Shown: positions 54,429 through 63,225 of the stretch, piece after piece
Layout: every line of letters starts with the position of its first letter
Numbering within the stretch: position 1 is the stretch's first letter
NCBI RefSeq assembly: GCF_001467615.1
Contig: NZ_LNYA01000018.1
Location: 83,383-147,382 of the forward strand
Direction: 5' to 3'
DNA from: Legionella erythra
Lineage (GTDB): Bacteria; Pseudomonadota; Gammaproteobacteria; Legionellales; Legionellaceae
DNA: 64,000 nucleotides
Notes under the pieces: model-generated
Databases searched by the model: none
What the model saw: only the letters and a program-made list of their open reading frames with translations
What the model was told of the DNA's origin: nothing
Program-made: the position numbers and the translations under genes

Positions 54429-55452
54429 GGAAGCCCTGCACTTTGCCCCAGGCTCTGAGGGTTTACTGGCTCCCTTAAAACCCTGGCTTGATAATCCGGC
54501 GGTGTCTGAGATTCTCATTAATCAACCCGGTGAGGTGTTTATCGAGGCGCACGGCGAAATGACGCCTCATCCACTGCCAATACTCACACAGCGTCATTTA
54601 AAGCATTTGTTCACCCTGCTCGCCAATGAGAACCAGCAGGTTTTAAATGACGCCTCGCCCATGCTCTCAGGCAATTTACCCGATGGCTCACGCGTGCAAT
54701 TAGTCATTCCTCCGGCAGCGAAACATTACACCTTATCCATTCGCCGCCAGTCGATTGTCGCACGCACCTTAACTGACTATGCCGCGAGCGGCTTTTATCA
54801 GCAAGCGAAACCCTTTTATTTAGATTGCGACCGAGCGAGTTTACAGAGTGCGAACGATAAAGTCTTACTGTCTTTGTATCACCAAAAGCGCTGGGATGAG
54901 TTTATTGCCGAGGCAGTGCTTCAAAAGAAAAACATCGTCATCGCCGGGGAAACCTCCTCCGGTAAAACCACGTTTTTAGATGCCTGCTGCAACCACATTC
55001 CTTTGCATGAGCGCATCATTACCCTGGAAGACACCTACGAGGTGGTTACGCCGCATCGCAATCAAGTAAGCCTGTTAGCACCAAAGCGCCGCGAAGGAAA
55101 AAAGGGCTTCACCATGCAGGAGTTGGTGCAGTGCTCGCTGCGCCTTCGTCCTGATCGCCTCATCATGGGTGAAATTCGTGGTCGGGAAATTTTGGATTTT
55201 TTAAGCGCCTGCGCCACCGGGCATGCGGGGTCAATTACCAGCATTCATGCCAGTAACCCGCGTGTGGCTTTTATGCGCATGACTCAGCTTTACAAGTTCA
55301 ATAACGTGCCCTCCATGCGCGATGACGACATTCTCCGCGAACTGCATGAAATCATTGATATCATCGTGCAGGTGCAACGCACTCCGCAGGGACGCATGGC
55401 AACTTGGGTTTATTTTAAAGACGCAGACACGTATTCGGGAGAAGACCATTGA
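54418..55452 (+). CDS. lvhB11: LvhB11, VirB11-like ATPase
   Basis: 344 residues from the ATG at 54418 (MTPKEALHFAPGSE); in-frame starts upstream lie inside lvhB10. N-terminal domain VSEILINQPGEVFIEAHGEM, Walker A GETSSGKTTF, Asp box RIITLEDTYEV, Walker B LIMGEIRGRE, His box ATGHAGSITSIHAS. Hexameric traffic ATPase. All motifs intact, unlike lvhB4. Confidence 0.94.
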   Translation: MTPKEALHFAPGSEGLLAPLKPWLDNPAVSEILINQPGEVFIEAHGEMTPHPLPILTQRHLKHLFTLLANENQQVLNDASPMLSGNLPDGSRVQLVIPPAAKHYTLSIRRQSIVARTLTDYAASGFYQQAKPFYLDCDRASLQSANDKVLLSLYHQKRWDEFIAEAVLQKKNIVIAGETSSGKTTFLDACCNHIPLHERIITLEDTYEVVTPHRNQVSLLAPKRREGKKGFTMQELVQCSLRLRPDRLIMGEIRGREILDFLSACATGHAGSITSIHASNPRVAFMRMTQLYKFNNVPSMRDDDILRELHEIIDIIVQVQRTPQGRMATWVYFKDADTYSGEDH

Positions 55453-55457
55453 ACCTC

Positions 55458-57317
55458 ATGAAAGGGTTAAGCGTTTTTGTCTTGGTTTTAGAACTCATTA
55501 ATCTCACTGCCTTGCGCTTAACCGGCTTGCCGCAATGGCCAACACCGTTAAGCGGGATTACGCTCTGGCAGCATGGGTTTGGCATGGAATTGCTCATAGC
55601 CTTCCTGTTAGTTGGCGTACCGCTGGTTATTATTGTCGGCTTTCGCCAGACTGGCTTTTGCCTTTACTTAAGTGGCTTAGCCGGTGGGGTGTGGGTCGCC
55701 GTTGTGGCCATGGTGGTGGCGGGTCTTGCGTTGTTTGCCTGGTATGAAGACGTGTCCTTTCGCAGTTACAGCGAATTATGGTTATTCATTCACAGCGAGG
55801 AAGCAGCATTATTGCATTTTCAATGGAGCATGGCCGCCTCGATAGGCTTGTTTTTGCTGGCGTTCGCAGCTATGGCTTTTGAGCGGTTCAGACCGGCCAG
55901 TAAAGCGCTCGGTAATGCCCACTTTGCCAACGGCTTTGAGATTAAAAAAGCCGGTTTTTTTAATCGGGAAGCAGAAAGCATTGTCATCGGCAAAAAATGG
56001 GATGCGCCGCTGTATGCCAACGGCTTTGAGCACGTGCTGGTGTTTGCGCCGTCTGGTAGTGGGAAGACCCGAAGCATTGCCATTCCTAACTTGTTGCATT
56101 ACCCCTATTCGGTGGTGTGCAATGACGTGAAACTCACTCTTTATGAAACCACCGCCGGCTTTCGGAAAAGCGTGCTGGGGCATGCCTGTTATTGCTTTGC
56201 ACCGGCACACCCCGAAGGCCGCACCCATCGCTTCAATCCTCTGTCAGCCATCTCCAGCGACAAAATGAAGCGCATGACCGACATTCAGCGCATTGGTCAT
56301 ATTTTAATGCCGGATAACAGCAAAGACCCCATCTGGACACAGGCCAGCCGCAAATTGTTTAAAACGCTGGTGCTCTATCTTTTGGATGCCAACGACCGCC
56401 CGGTGACCTTAGGCGAAATCAACCGCTTAGTAAAACAGCAGAACTTTGATGCCTGGCTGCAGGAGCAGCTCGATACCACCGACCACTTTGACCCGGAGTT
56501 TTATCGCAACGGTTATTCCTACATCAACAACCATGACAAAACCCGCAGCTCGATTTTAGAAACGTTTTCTGGTTACTTTGAGTTGTTTGACGACCCGCGC
56601 ATCGATGCCGCCACCAGTACCAGCAATTTTGATTTTCGTGATTTACGGCGCAAGAAAATGACCATCTATGTCGGCTTTAGCGATGACGACATGGAGCGGC
56701 TAGCGCCTTTATTAACTCTGTTTTGGCAACAATTGATTTCAGCGATGATTCGTGAAATTCCTAATCCCAAAGAAGAACCGTATCCCTTGCTCTGCCTGAT
56801 TGATGAGTTTTCATCGTTAGGCCGCATTGAACGGCTTCGCCGCTCCTTAAAACTCCTTCGCGAATACCGCGTGCGCTGCGTGCTGATGTTTCAATACATC
56901 GCCCAGACCTTTGAAAAATACAGCCATGACGAGGCACGCGCCTTTACCAACATCAAAACCAAAATCGCTTTTGCCACCGAAGACATTCAGGATGCGGAAT
57001 TCATCAGCAAAATGTTGGGCACCCGCACCAAACGGGTGATGTCGCGCTCGGTATCCGATCAGCATCATGGCATCAGTGACAGCAAAACGGTGAGCTATCA
57101 GGCTATTCCCTTAATGCGCCCCGATGAACTAATGAAAATGCCGGCGCACGTGAACCTTATTCTGCGCTCAGGTTCTTCACCCATCAAGGCGCGGCAGGCG
57201 GTCTGGTATGAAAACCCGGACATGAATGATTCAGTATTGCCGCCACCACCGGTACCGAAACAAACCATCAAAGCCTCGCCCTTTATCAGGGCAGAAACCA
57301 TTGAATCATTAGACTAA
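55458..57317 (+). CDS. lvhD4: LvhD4, VirD4-like coupling protein
   Basis: 619 residues from the ATG at 55458 (a TTG at 55449 overlapping the lvhB11 stop is possible). Three or so N-terminal TM helices, then Walker A VFAPSGSGKTRSIAIPN, LFDDPRIDAAT, and Walker B LLCLIDEFSSLGRIE. It brings substrates to the secretion channel. Last complete gene of the operon. Confidence 0.93.
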   Translation: MKGLSVFVLVLELINLTALRLTGLPQWPTPLSGITLWQHGFGMELLIAFLLVGVPLVIIVGFRQTGFCLYLSGLAGGVWVAVVAMVVAGLALFAWYEDVSFRSYSELWLFIHSEEAALLHFQWSMAASIGLFLLAFAAMAFERFRPASKALGNAHFANGFEIKKAGFFNREAESIVIGKKWDAPLYANGFEHVLVFAPSGSGKTRSIAIPNLLHYPYSVVCNDVKLTLYETTAGFRKSVLGHACYCFAPAHPEGRTHRFNPLSAISSDKMKRMTDIQRIGHILMPDNSKDPIWTQASRKLFKTLVLYLLDANDRPVTLGEINRLVKQQNFDAWLQEQLDTTDHFDPEFYRNGYSYINNHDKTRSSILETFSGYFELFDDPRIDAATSTSNFDFRDLRRKKMTIYVGFSDDDMERLAPLLTLFWQQLISAMIREIPNPKEEPYPLLCLIDEFSSLGRIERLRRSLKLLREYRVRCVLMFQYIAQTFEKYSHDEARAFTNIKTKIAFATEDIQDAEFISKMLGTRTKRVMSRSVSDQHHGISDSKTVSYQAIPLMRPDELMKMPAHVNLILRSGSSPIKARQAVWYENPDMNDSVLPPPPVPKQTIKASPFIRAETIESLD

Positions 57318-57329
57318 AGGATGTTTCCC

Positions 57330-57401
57330 ATGAAAAAATTAATCGCTTCAATTACTTGGGTGATAATTATCTATCAGAATGGGATAAAAAAGCTTTGCTA
57401 G
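57330..57401 (+). pseudogene. truncated gene at the end of the lvh operon
   Basis: After lvhD4 an ATG with AAAGGATG upstream opens MKKLIASIT, a signal-peptide start, then stops after 23 residues. In a different frame from about 57356 to 57427 there is a clean short tail (LGDNYLSEWDKKALLEKINE and a stop) resembling the C-terminus of another protein. The picture is a junction: the start of the gene after lvhD4 (lvrE position) joined to foreign sequence. Composition turns AT-rich here. Confidence 0.5.
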
Positions 57402-57524
57402 AAAAAATTAATGAAAAATTACAATAAATGACTTGAAAAAATTTGAACTGGGTGGTGGTTCAAACTTGATTATGGTAATTTTTTATTCGGCCAGCATCTT
57501 GAATAGACTTAAAATGAATTCAAT

Positions 57525-58094
57525 TTATAATTTAGGCGAATTACTCTGTATACTTTTAATCGATTTACTTAAGTCATCGTAACCATAGCCAATAAAAGGA
57601 TCGTCATCTATAAGCCCTGTTTCCTCTACTGCCTCTTCAAAAGGTATATCAGCACTTATTCCACCCCTGGCATCATTTGTCCATGCATCATGCGTATAGC
57701 TCGAATAATAGCCCAGTTTTCTATTTGAACGAGGTGGGGTATCAGTGGAATTCCTTATTTTTGCCTCTTTAAGAGCATTTTCTATTTTAGATAAGATTTC
57801 AATAAATTTTTGCCCATCAAAATCAGGATTTGCACAGTTAAAAAAGACAAATTCTCGTCCTTTCATGGTTTTTTTATTTTGACATTCATCAGCGTATTTT
57901 TTGTACATGACTTTGAATGAGCCTAGATTATGATCTAAAGCAATTTTTGCAATAATAGGCAATGCTTTGATTATGTCATTCTGATGAATAGATAAATTTA
58001 TTTTCCAGTCAGATTTATTTAGATTAACCCCTATAAGGTTAGATCTATTATACACTACCCATTGATTGGAAAATGTAGACATAGAAAAATTCAT
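57525..58094 (-). CDS. effector-like protein, possible pSer/pThr-lyase fold; may be the 3' part of a frameshifted gene
   Basis: 189 residues from the ATG at 58094, but the frame is open upstream to a TAG near 58182, running through the end of the YopJ-like gene and its G7 tract. The order W30-K-I-N-L-S, SF60-K-V, KGR80-EFVFF, FIEILSKIENALKE, YYSSY and DARGG parallels SpvC/OspF lyases (K-F-H, WKV, QFTLY, FIECLESRL, RDGG), but the catalytic His position is Asn and other residues differ, so I treat it as a distant or inactive relative. The C-terminus has FEEAVEETGLIDDD, an acidic patch like Dot/Icm signals. Confidence 0.55.
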   Translation of the reverse strand: MNFSMSTFSNQWVVYNRSNLIGVNLNKSDWKINLSIHQNDIIKALPIIAKIALDHNLGSFKVMYKKYADECQNKKTMKGREFVFFNCANPDFDGQKFIEILSKIENALKEAKIRNSTDTPPRSNRKLGYYSSYTHDAWTNDARGGISADIPFEEAVEETGLIDDDPFIGYGYDDLSKSIKSIQSNSPKL

Positions 58095-58144
58095 AAATGA
58101 TTTCGAACTGGACCCCGAGTCGGATTGAACTTTTTCATAATAAG

Positions 58145-60694
58145 CTACAACGCTATTTTCATCCCCCCCTTGAGACTATTGTGTGTAGCAGGACCCTCAT
58201 TTGAATCTTTACTTGATATTGAAAAAAAAGTTAGAAACGTTTCTATGAAAGAGGGTTTACCCAGCCCCGGCTTTCTAGTTTGAGAATTTGACTGTAAATC
58301 ATGCCGTCCTTCCATCAGATCTTCGCGATGCCTAATCAGTGTAAAAAATAGTTTCTTTTGTGTATCATTCAATTGACTCAATACTGTCTCTTCAAAAGTT
58401 TTGCTTGGCATCCTTTTAAAAAGCTGATAAAAATAAATGTCAAAGCTAGCAATTGCTTTTCCTTTATCTTTTTCATACATAATGCCCAGATAGTCAAGTT
58501 CAATATTTAGCATAAACGCTAAGGTTTTCAGCGTTTCCTTTCTAGAGCCCTCTACCATGTAAGAGTTATGATTTAATAACTTTATGGCCTGATTGCCTTC
58601 AATATATCTTGCCTCCTCTCGATTCCCATCACTAAAAATCTCATCCCCGAATAGCTCTAGAATTTTTTTTTGCTGGGATTGGGTAATGGTTATCTTTGAT
58701 ATTAAATCCCGATTATCCCACTGATCAAGATAGTATAGATTTCCCTCATCCGTATAGACATAGGCGGGGAGATATTTATCTGCTGCAAGATTCTGTATTA
58801 CATTTCGATTATTTGAATTTGAACTAAGCTGTAATTCTGCCTCTTTACGAATTAATATTGGAGTCTTATCATTGTATCTTATCAGATTATAAAACACATC
58901 CCTGCTATGGTATCCCGATAGTTTTTTCAGCATAAACTCAGCTTGCTCAAACGCATCGTCTTTTGCGCTTTTATCATATCCAAATTTATCAGATATTTCT
59001 TCTAACTGCTTACGAACTACAGACTCCTGAATTGGATTGCCAAAAGCGACAGGGCCTAATCTTAAATCTGGTGTAGAAAATTTTCTAAAGAATTTTCTTC
59101 TTTCGCCTTTGTTGCTCAGATTACTCAATAAAATACTCATAGCGCTAGGTATATTACCACGTTCAAATTGAGATTGACTTAGCTTAGAATCAAGTGGAAA
59201 TGACAAAATGGGTCGTTTATCAAAAGTAAATAGGTATTTCGATTTAATGTCTTCATCCGAAGTGCAAACTAGAGTCAAAAACTCATTTCTCAAGTTTAGA
59301 ATTGCTCTCAGAACGTGACTCGGTAAAGGATTACTCTGTGAATTAAAGTTGTCTCCTATCTTATAAATATCAAATATTGCCAAAAAAATACGTTCGATAA
59401 GTTCTAATTTTTCATTGACCATCTTCTTATCTTGCAATATTTCATTCAGATTTAAGTCTCTATTTTCCTTGATAAAAGAGAGGCCAGGTATGCTTTCTAA
59501 ATGTTTTTCAAATAGCCTTTTTTCATCGGCTTCTAATACTGTTTTAGAGCGCTCATCAATTAATCTTCTTTTTCTGATTACAAGTTTTTTTTCATTGTCA
59601 GATGCTTTTTCTATTTGCAGGTAATCTTTATGCGCTTGACAAAATTTTCCAGCATCGAGATCGAACTGTTTTGATTCTTCTAAATTCTTCTTCATTTCAT
59701 CGTACGACTGGCCCATCGAAATCATTCGTGTAGGCATATCCTTGACCTTAATCCAGCCAACTTTCCCCATGTTGCGAAGTGTGGCCTCTCTGTCTGAAAA
59801 GCCCACACTTACACTTGCTTTCGTTTTCTTTTTTAGGCTTTCATCCTCCTCATATTTTTCGGGTATAAAGTCGAATACATGGTCATACTTAGCCAATTCT
59901 TTTAAAGCAAGAATGCTAAATACCGAGCAATTCATTTCGTCTTTTTGAATGCCTGCCTGACATGATTTTATTTCAAATTTTACCTTGTTTTTTTCCAGAT
60001 TTTCGATTAGCAAATCGATTGCTTCAAGCTGGCTCTCATCCTTGGATGAATCGAAACAGAATATATTTAGATTGCCGCCTCTATTTTCAACATCGAATGC
60101 AATTGCGTGATTATTGTTGCCATGGTAATACACAAACTGTTTTCTTTGTCCTGGTTTAAGTTCCCTCATTTTTTTTGCTAACTTATAAACTGTTCCTCGA
60201 GGAGCGTAATCCTTTGTTGTTATTTCCTCAAGAGGAATAGGGATTCCAATTGCTTTCCTTATGCGGTTTAGCCCCGCTAATAACGCTCTTGTTAATTCCG
60301 GGGTCACTGTAATAGATCGTATTTTTTCTTTTTTGCTTCTTAGCTCGATGTAGTTTGTTATTGCAAAATCTTCAAGAACCAACTTTGGAAGTTGTTTCTT
60401 TTTCTGTTTTAATTCAATGTATTCATCTAAAAATTTTTTAACTTCAAATTTTAGGCCTTCTGGGAAATTATCTTCACCAGTCATTTTGTATTTGCATGCA
60501 AGCTGTTCTATTTTGTATTTTAAAAAGGACTTATAATTAAGCCAGTAAGCGAGACTGTCCTCCTCAGTCGCTAGATTCTTGGAATAAGGAATCTTCAAAG
60601 GTAGTTTCCCGTTATAACTGGATAGTACGAGCTTGGCAATTTGCATTGAAGATAATGAAGGTTTTGCCTGCATCGATTCAAATTTAGTTTGCAT
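58145..60694 (-). CDS. YopJ-family (C55) acetyltransferase/protease-like effector
   Basis: 849 residues, no signal peptide. Residues about 125-330 match the YopJ core: NNNH196AIAFDVENRGG, with D215 exactly 19 residues later (Glu in YopJ at the same spacing) and C256 in IQKDEMNCSVFSILALKEL (YopJ IQRSSSECGIFSFALAKKL). So the H-D/E-C triad is present. The remaining about 500 residues are helical and unrecognised. YopJ proteins acetylate Ser/Thr/Lys of host kinases and need inositol hexakisphosphate. The start has GGAG 10 bases upstream. AT-rich, unlike the lvh genes. The frame ends just after a G7 tract. Confidence 0.82.
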   Translation of the reverse strand: MQTKFESMQAKPSLSSMQIAKLVLSSYNGKLPLKIPYSKNLATEEDSLAYWLNYKSFLKYKIEQLACKYKMTGEDNFPEGLKFEVKKFLDEYIELKQKKKQLPKLVLEDFAITNYIELRSKKEKIRSITVTPELTRALLAGLNRIRKAIGIPIPLEEITTKDYAPRGTVYKLAKKMRELKPGQRKQFVYYHGNNNHAIAFDVENRGGNLNIFCFDSSKDESQLEAIDLLIENLEKNKVKFEIKSCQAGIQKDEMNCSVFSILALKELAKYDHVFDFIPEKYEEDESLKKKTKASVSVGFSDREATLRNMGKVGWIKVKDMPTRMISMGQSYDEMKKNLEESKQFDLDAGKFCQAHKDYLQIEKASDNEKKLVIRKRRLIDERSKTVLEADEKRLFEKHLESIPGLSFIKENRDLNLNEILQDKKMVNEKLELIERIFLAIFDIYKIGDNFNSQSNPLPSHVLRAILNLRNEFLTLVCTSDEDIKSKYLFTFDKRPILSFPLDSKLSQSQFERGNIPSAMSILLSNLSNKGERRKFFRKFSTPDLRLGPVAFGNPIQESVVRKQLEEISDKFGYDKSAKDDAFEQAEFMLKKLSGYHSRDVFYNLIRYNDKTPILIRKEAELQLSSNSNNRNVIQNLAADKYLPAYVYTDEGNLYYLDQWDNRDLISKITITQSQQKKILELFGDEIFSDGNREEARYIEGNQAIKLLNHNSYMVEGSRKETLKTLAFMLNIELDYLGIMYEKDKGKAIASFDIYFYQLFKRMPSKTFEETVLSQLNDTQKKLFFTLIRHREDLMEGRHDLQSNSQTRKPGLGKPSFIETFLTFFSISSKDSNEGPATHNSLKGGMKIAL
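58163..58169 (-). other. G7 homopolymer / candidate -1 frameshift site
   Basis: On the minus strand AAG GGG GGG ATG of the YopJ-like frame forms G-GGG-GGG, the slippery X-XXY-YYZ pattern. A -1 slip gives GAT GAA AAT AGC GTT and continues openly through 58094 into the 189-residue ORF. One added G in the tract would do the same. It could be programmed, phase-variable, a mutation or a sequencing error. Confidence 0.55.
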
Positions 60695-61547
60695 TTGTAA
60701 ACATCTCCAATAATAGCCAACAGACTAAGTAGTTTGAGGTTGTCATTTGTAATAATAGAAATGGATTGATTGAATATCAATTAAAATGCTCTCTTTATTA
60801 CCATTAAGTTGGGATTGATAAAAAATGACAGGCTAAGAATGCCGTTAAATAAGACGCGTGACTATTTTTTATAAGGAAATGTGTCAACTTGGTCAGTATG
60901 TGGTGGTGAATTATGGCTACCTTTGCCAATCAGGGCTGCCGACAAGGATGAGAGGAACGTTGTATTAGCATTGCTACTTTTGATTTTATAGGAGCGTAAG
61001 GAAGAAATGTACGATGGTAAGAAAGGTACGTAACCGATGGGCAAAAAAAGACTCATCTACATAGGGACGATTATTGGAAAAATAAAGAGTCCTAGCCCTG
61101 GGTGCTACCTGATTTGAAAGCGCAAGGGCTTGGATAAAGCTAAAATTGAATGTCGGTAACCACTCAATGGGACTCTGACGCAGCCATGAAATATACTCCA
61201 ATTCCCTCCAACAGTATTGCTCATTTCTTCTTCTGGAGCCGCCTTGCCTGCTCCGGTTTGTTTTGGAGCTGACAATATTTAACCATCGCTAAATCCTAAC
61301 CTTTGATAGAGATTCCTCCAGTATCAGTTGTGAGAAAGTTCTACCTCAGACATAAGTTATTTTGTGACATTACTATAAGCGAGGGTGCGCTGCTTTATGG
61401 CTACCGTCAATTTCGTAAATTAAATGTTAAAAATGGCAAATATGAGAAAAATTTGTTTTTTTATTGGTCTTTCAAGCCCATAATTAATTCTCGCCGATGT
61501 GCTTATTGTACACGAGTAGACTGTCATATGAATTGCTGGAAATAATT
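60695..61547. other. gene-poor AT-rich region with possible coding relics
   Basis: About 850 bases between divergent genes. No intact gene is supported. On the minus strand 60862-61250 contains fragments in different frames with a more gene-like composition (for example NFSFIQALALSNQ and KSSNANTTFLSSLSAALIGK) that end in a stop at 60862, suggesting a frameshifted remnant. The rest should hold promoters for both flanking genes. Confidence 0.35.
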
Positions 61548-63059
61548 ATGTCTAATTATAAAATTTTAGTAAAATGGTTAGAAAATAGCTCAATAGAGTC
61601 TCTTGAAAACGACTTGAAATTTATTAAAAAAGTACTATCAAGTATTCAATCATTAATTACCAACTCTGTATCCATGACGCCACTTGAATTTGCAAATAAA
61701 TTGCATTATAAACTTGAATTAATGGCGAAATTTTATAAAGAGAAAAGCGAAATTGACGAATTAAATAAAACGCTCAGCAAATATACTAAGCAACTAGAAA
61801 ATCTATTGCCAGAGGCACAAAAAAAAGCTGAGCTTATACTTGAAGTATATTTGCATGTGGAAAAAAGGAAATATTATGATTTTGAGCATATTTTTAATCA
61901 TGGTAAAGCAGTTTTTGAAAAGGTTCCCGACTGGATCGTACCTGATCTCAAGAAGGACGATTCTAAAGTGCACAGCTCCAAGGAGGAATTAACCGAGGAC
62001 CCTCATTTTAAATTAAGGAAGGGGGGGTTTTATACGGCCACATCTACTTTCCTTTCTTATTTTACAGAAGCATCCCAAGCCTACATGAAGCATTGGGCAG
62101 TCTTGGAAGGTAAGCTACCATATTTCGAAGATTTGATTAAAAAATACCCATCCAACCAGTTTGCAAGCATCTTTAAACAGGATAAAAAAGATATTGTTAA
62201 TCTAATTATGAAGGGTGAGTATAATTTCCATAGCGAACTTGGAAGCTTATTGTTTGGTCGTATTCTCTATGAATCTCCTGGGTGGGGTAAAAATGAAAGA
62301 ATGCAAGTTTATCGTATGCACCTCATGAATGAATCTGAGACACAATTTATTGCAGAAGAATTTAAATATGAAATAATGAAAATTAGCCTTTTTTCTACTT
62401 TGGCAAAAGAGTCTGGTAAAAAAGCAATTGCATGGATTGGTACTTCCCGCAGCGTAATGGCAAAAGTCAATCAAAATCCTGGAGAGGGTGCTTTTCTTAA
62501 TTGTGACGATGACAAATGGTCTCCACAACTTAATCGTGCCTGGCTTATTTCTTTACTGATGCTAGATTATCAAATTCAAATGGTTGAGCCTCAGTTCCCT
62601 ACAATGGAAAAAGCAATCTTGTCTGGAGACTTATTTAAGTATATCGAATGCCTTCTTTCCGAGATACGTAAGTATGACGGTTCGACTAATGAGAGCCTTC
62701 ATAAAAATGATTCAATGTACAATGGTGGGATAGAGCCAACTGCAACAATGCAAGAATTATTATTTCTGCTTAGTATGGGTTGCCGATCGTTTAAAGATAG
62801 CCAAGGCTTGATTTGTCTTGTTACGCCTGGGATTAAAGAAGAGCCAACATTAACTAAGAAAAATGAAGTTAGTGGTTATATGTTGCAACGCACCCATTCT
62901 TTCAGTGAGTTTGGACGAATCGCATCTAATCCAGTTGCAGCAGGAGCATTTTTTAGGCATCCTGGTGCATCCACTGACCAGCGATGTGGTAAACTGAATG
63001 TCGATTCTCCTTCCAGTCTTCTTGAGGATGAAAGTGATCAAAAGTATATGGTTTCCTGA
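61548..63059 (+). CDS. orphan protein, effector candidate
   Basis: 503 residues from the ATG at 61548 (a longer frame from 61497 is unlikely). The N-terminal about 110 residues are helical and coiled-coil-like (LEFANKLHYKLELMAKFYKE, EIDELNKTLSKYTKQLENLL). The central part is mixed (KLRKGGFYTATSTFLSYFTEA, HSELGSLLFGRILYE). The C-terminus has an acidic patch SLLEDESDQKYMVS, as seen in Dot/Icm substrates. No family was recognised and no catalytic motif is claimed. AT-rich, flanked by the YopJ-like gene and an IS element, so probably acquired. Confidence 0.65.
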   Translation: MSNYKILVKWLENSSIESLENDLKFIKKVLSSIQSLITNSVSMTPLEFANKLHYKLELMAKFYKEKSEIDELNKTLSKYTKQLENLLPEAQKKAELILEVYLHVEKRKYYDFEHIFNHGKAVFEKVPDWIVPDLKKDDSKVHSSKEELTEDPHFKLRKGGFYTATSTFLSYFTEASQAYMKHWAVLEGKLPYFEDLIKKYPSNQFASIFKQDKKDIVNLIMKGEYNFHSELGSLLFGRILYESPGWGKNERMQVYRMHLMNESETQFIAEEFKYEIMKISLFSTLAKESGKKAIAWIGTSRSVMAKVNQNPGEGAFLNCDDDKWSPQLNRAWLISLLMLDYQIQMVEPQFPTMEKAILSGDLFKYIECLLSEIRKYDGSTNESLHKNDSMYNGGIEPTATMQELLFLLSMGCRSFKDSQGLICLVTPGIKEEPTLTKKNEVSGYMLQRTHSFSEFGRIASNPVAAGAFFRHPGASTDQRCGKLNVDSPSSLLEDESDQKYMVS

Positions 63060-63225
63060 TTTGGACAAAAACCTCTTTTAACGATAGGAGTATTAGCAGT
63101 GTGATGCATTAGGATGGTCTGATCTTATGAATACTTACCATAAATACATCAAATACATACATCTTTTAGTTGATCAATCTTGGTCGCTCCATCTTGGTTG
63201 ACTGGTATGACGTTGTCAAGTAATC

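Noticed and set aside
61303..61545. 80-residue plus-strand frame before the 503-residue gene
   Set aside because: No ribosome site or recognisable motif; ends 3 bases before the next start, probably chance in an AT-rich leader.
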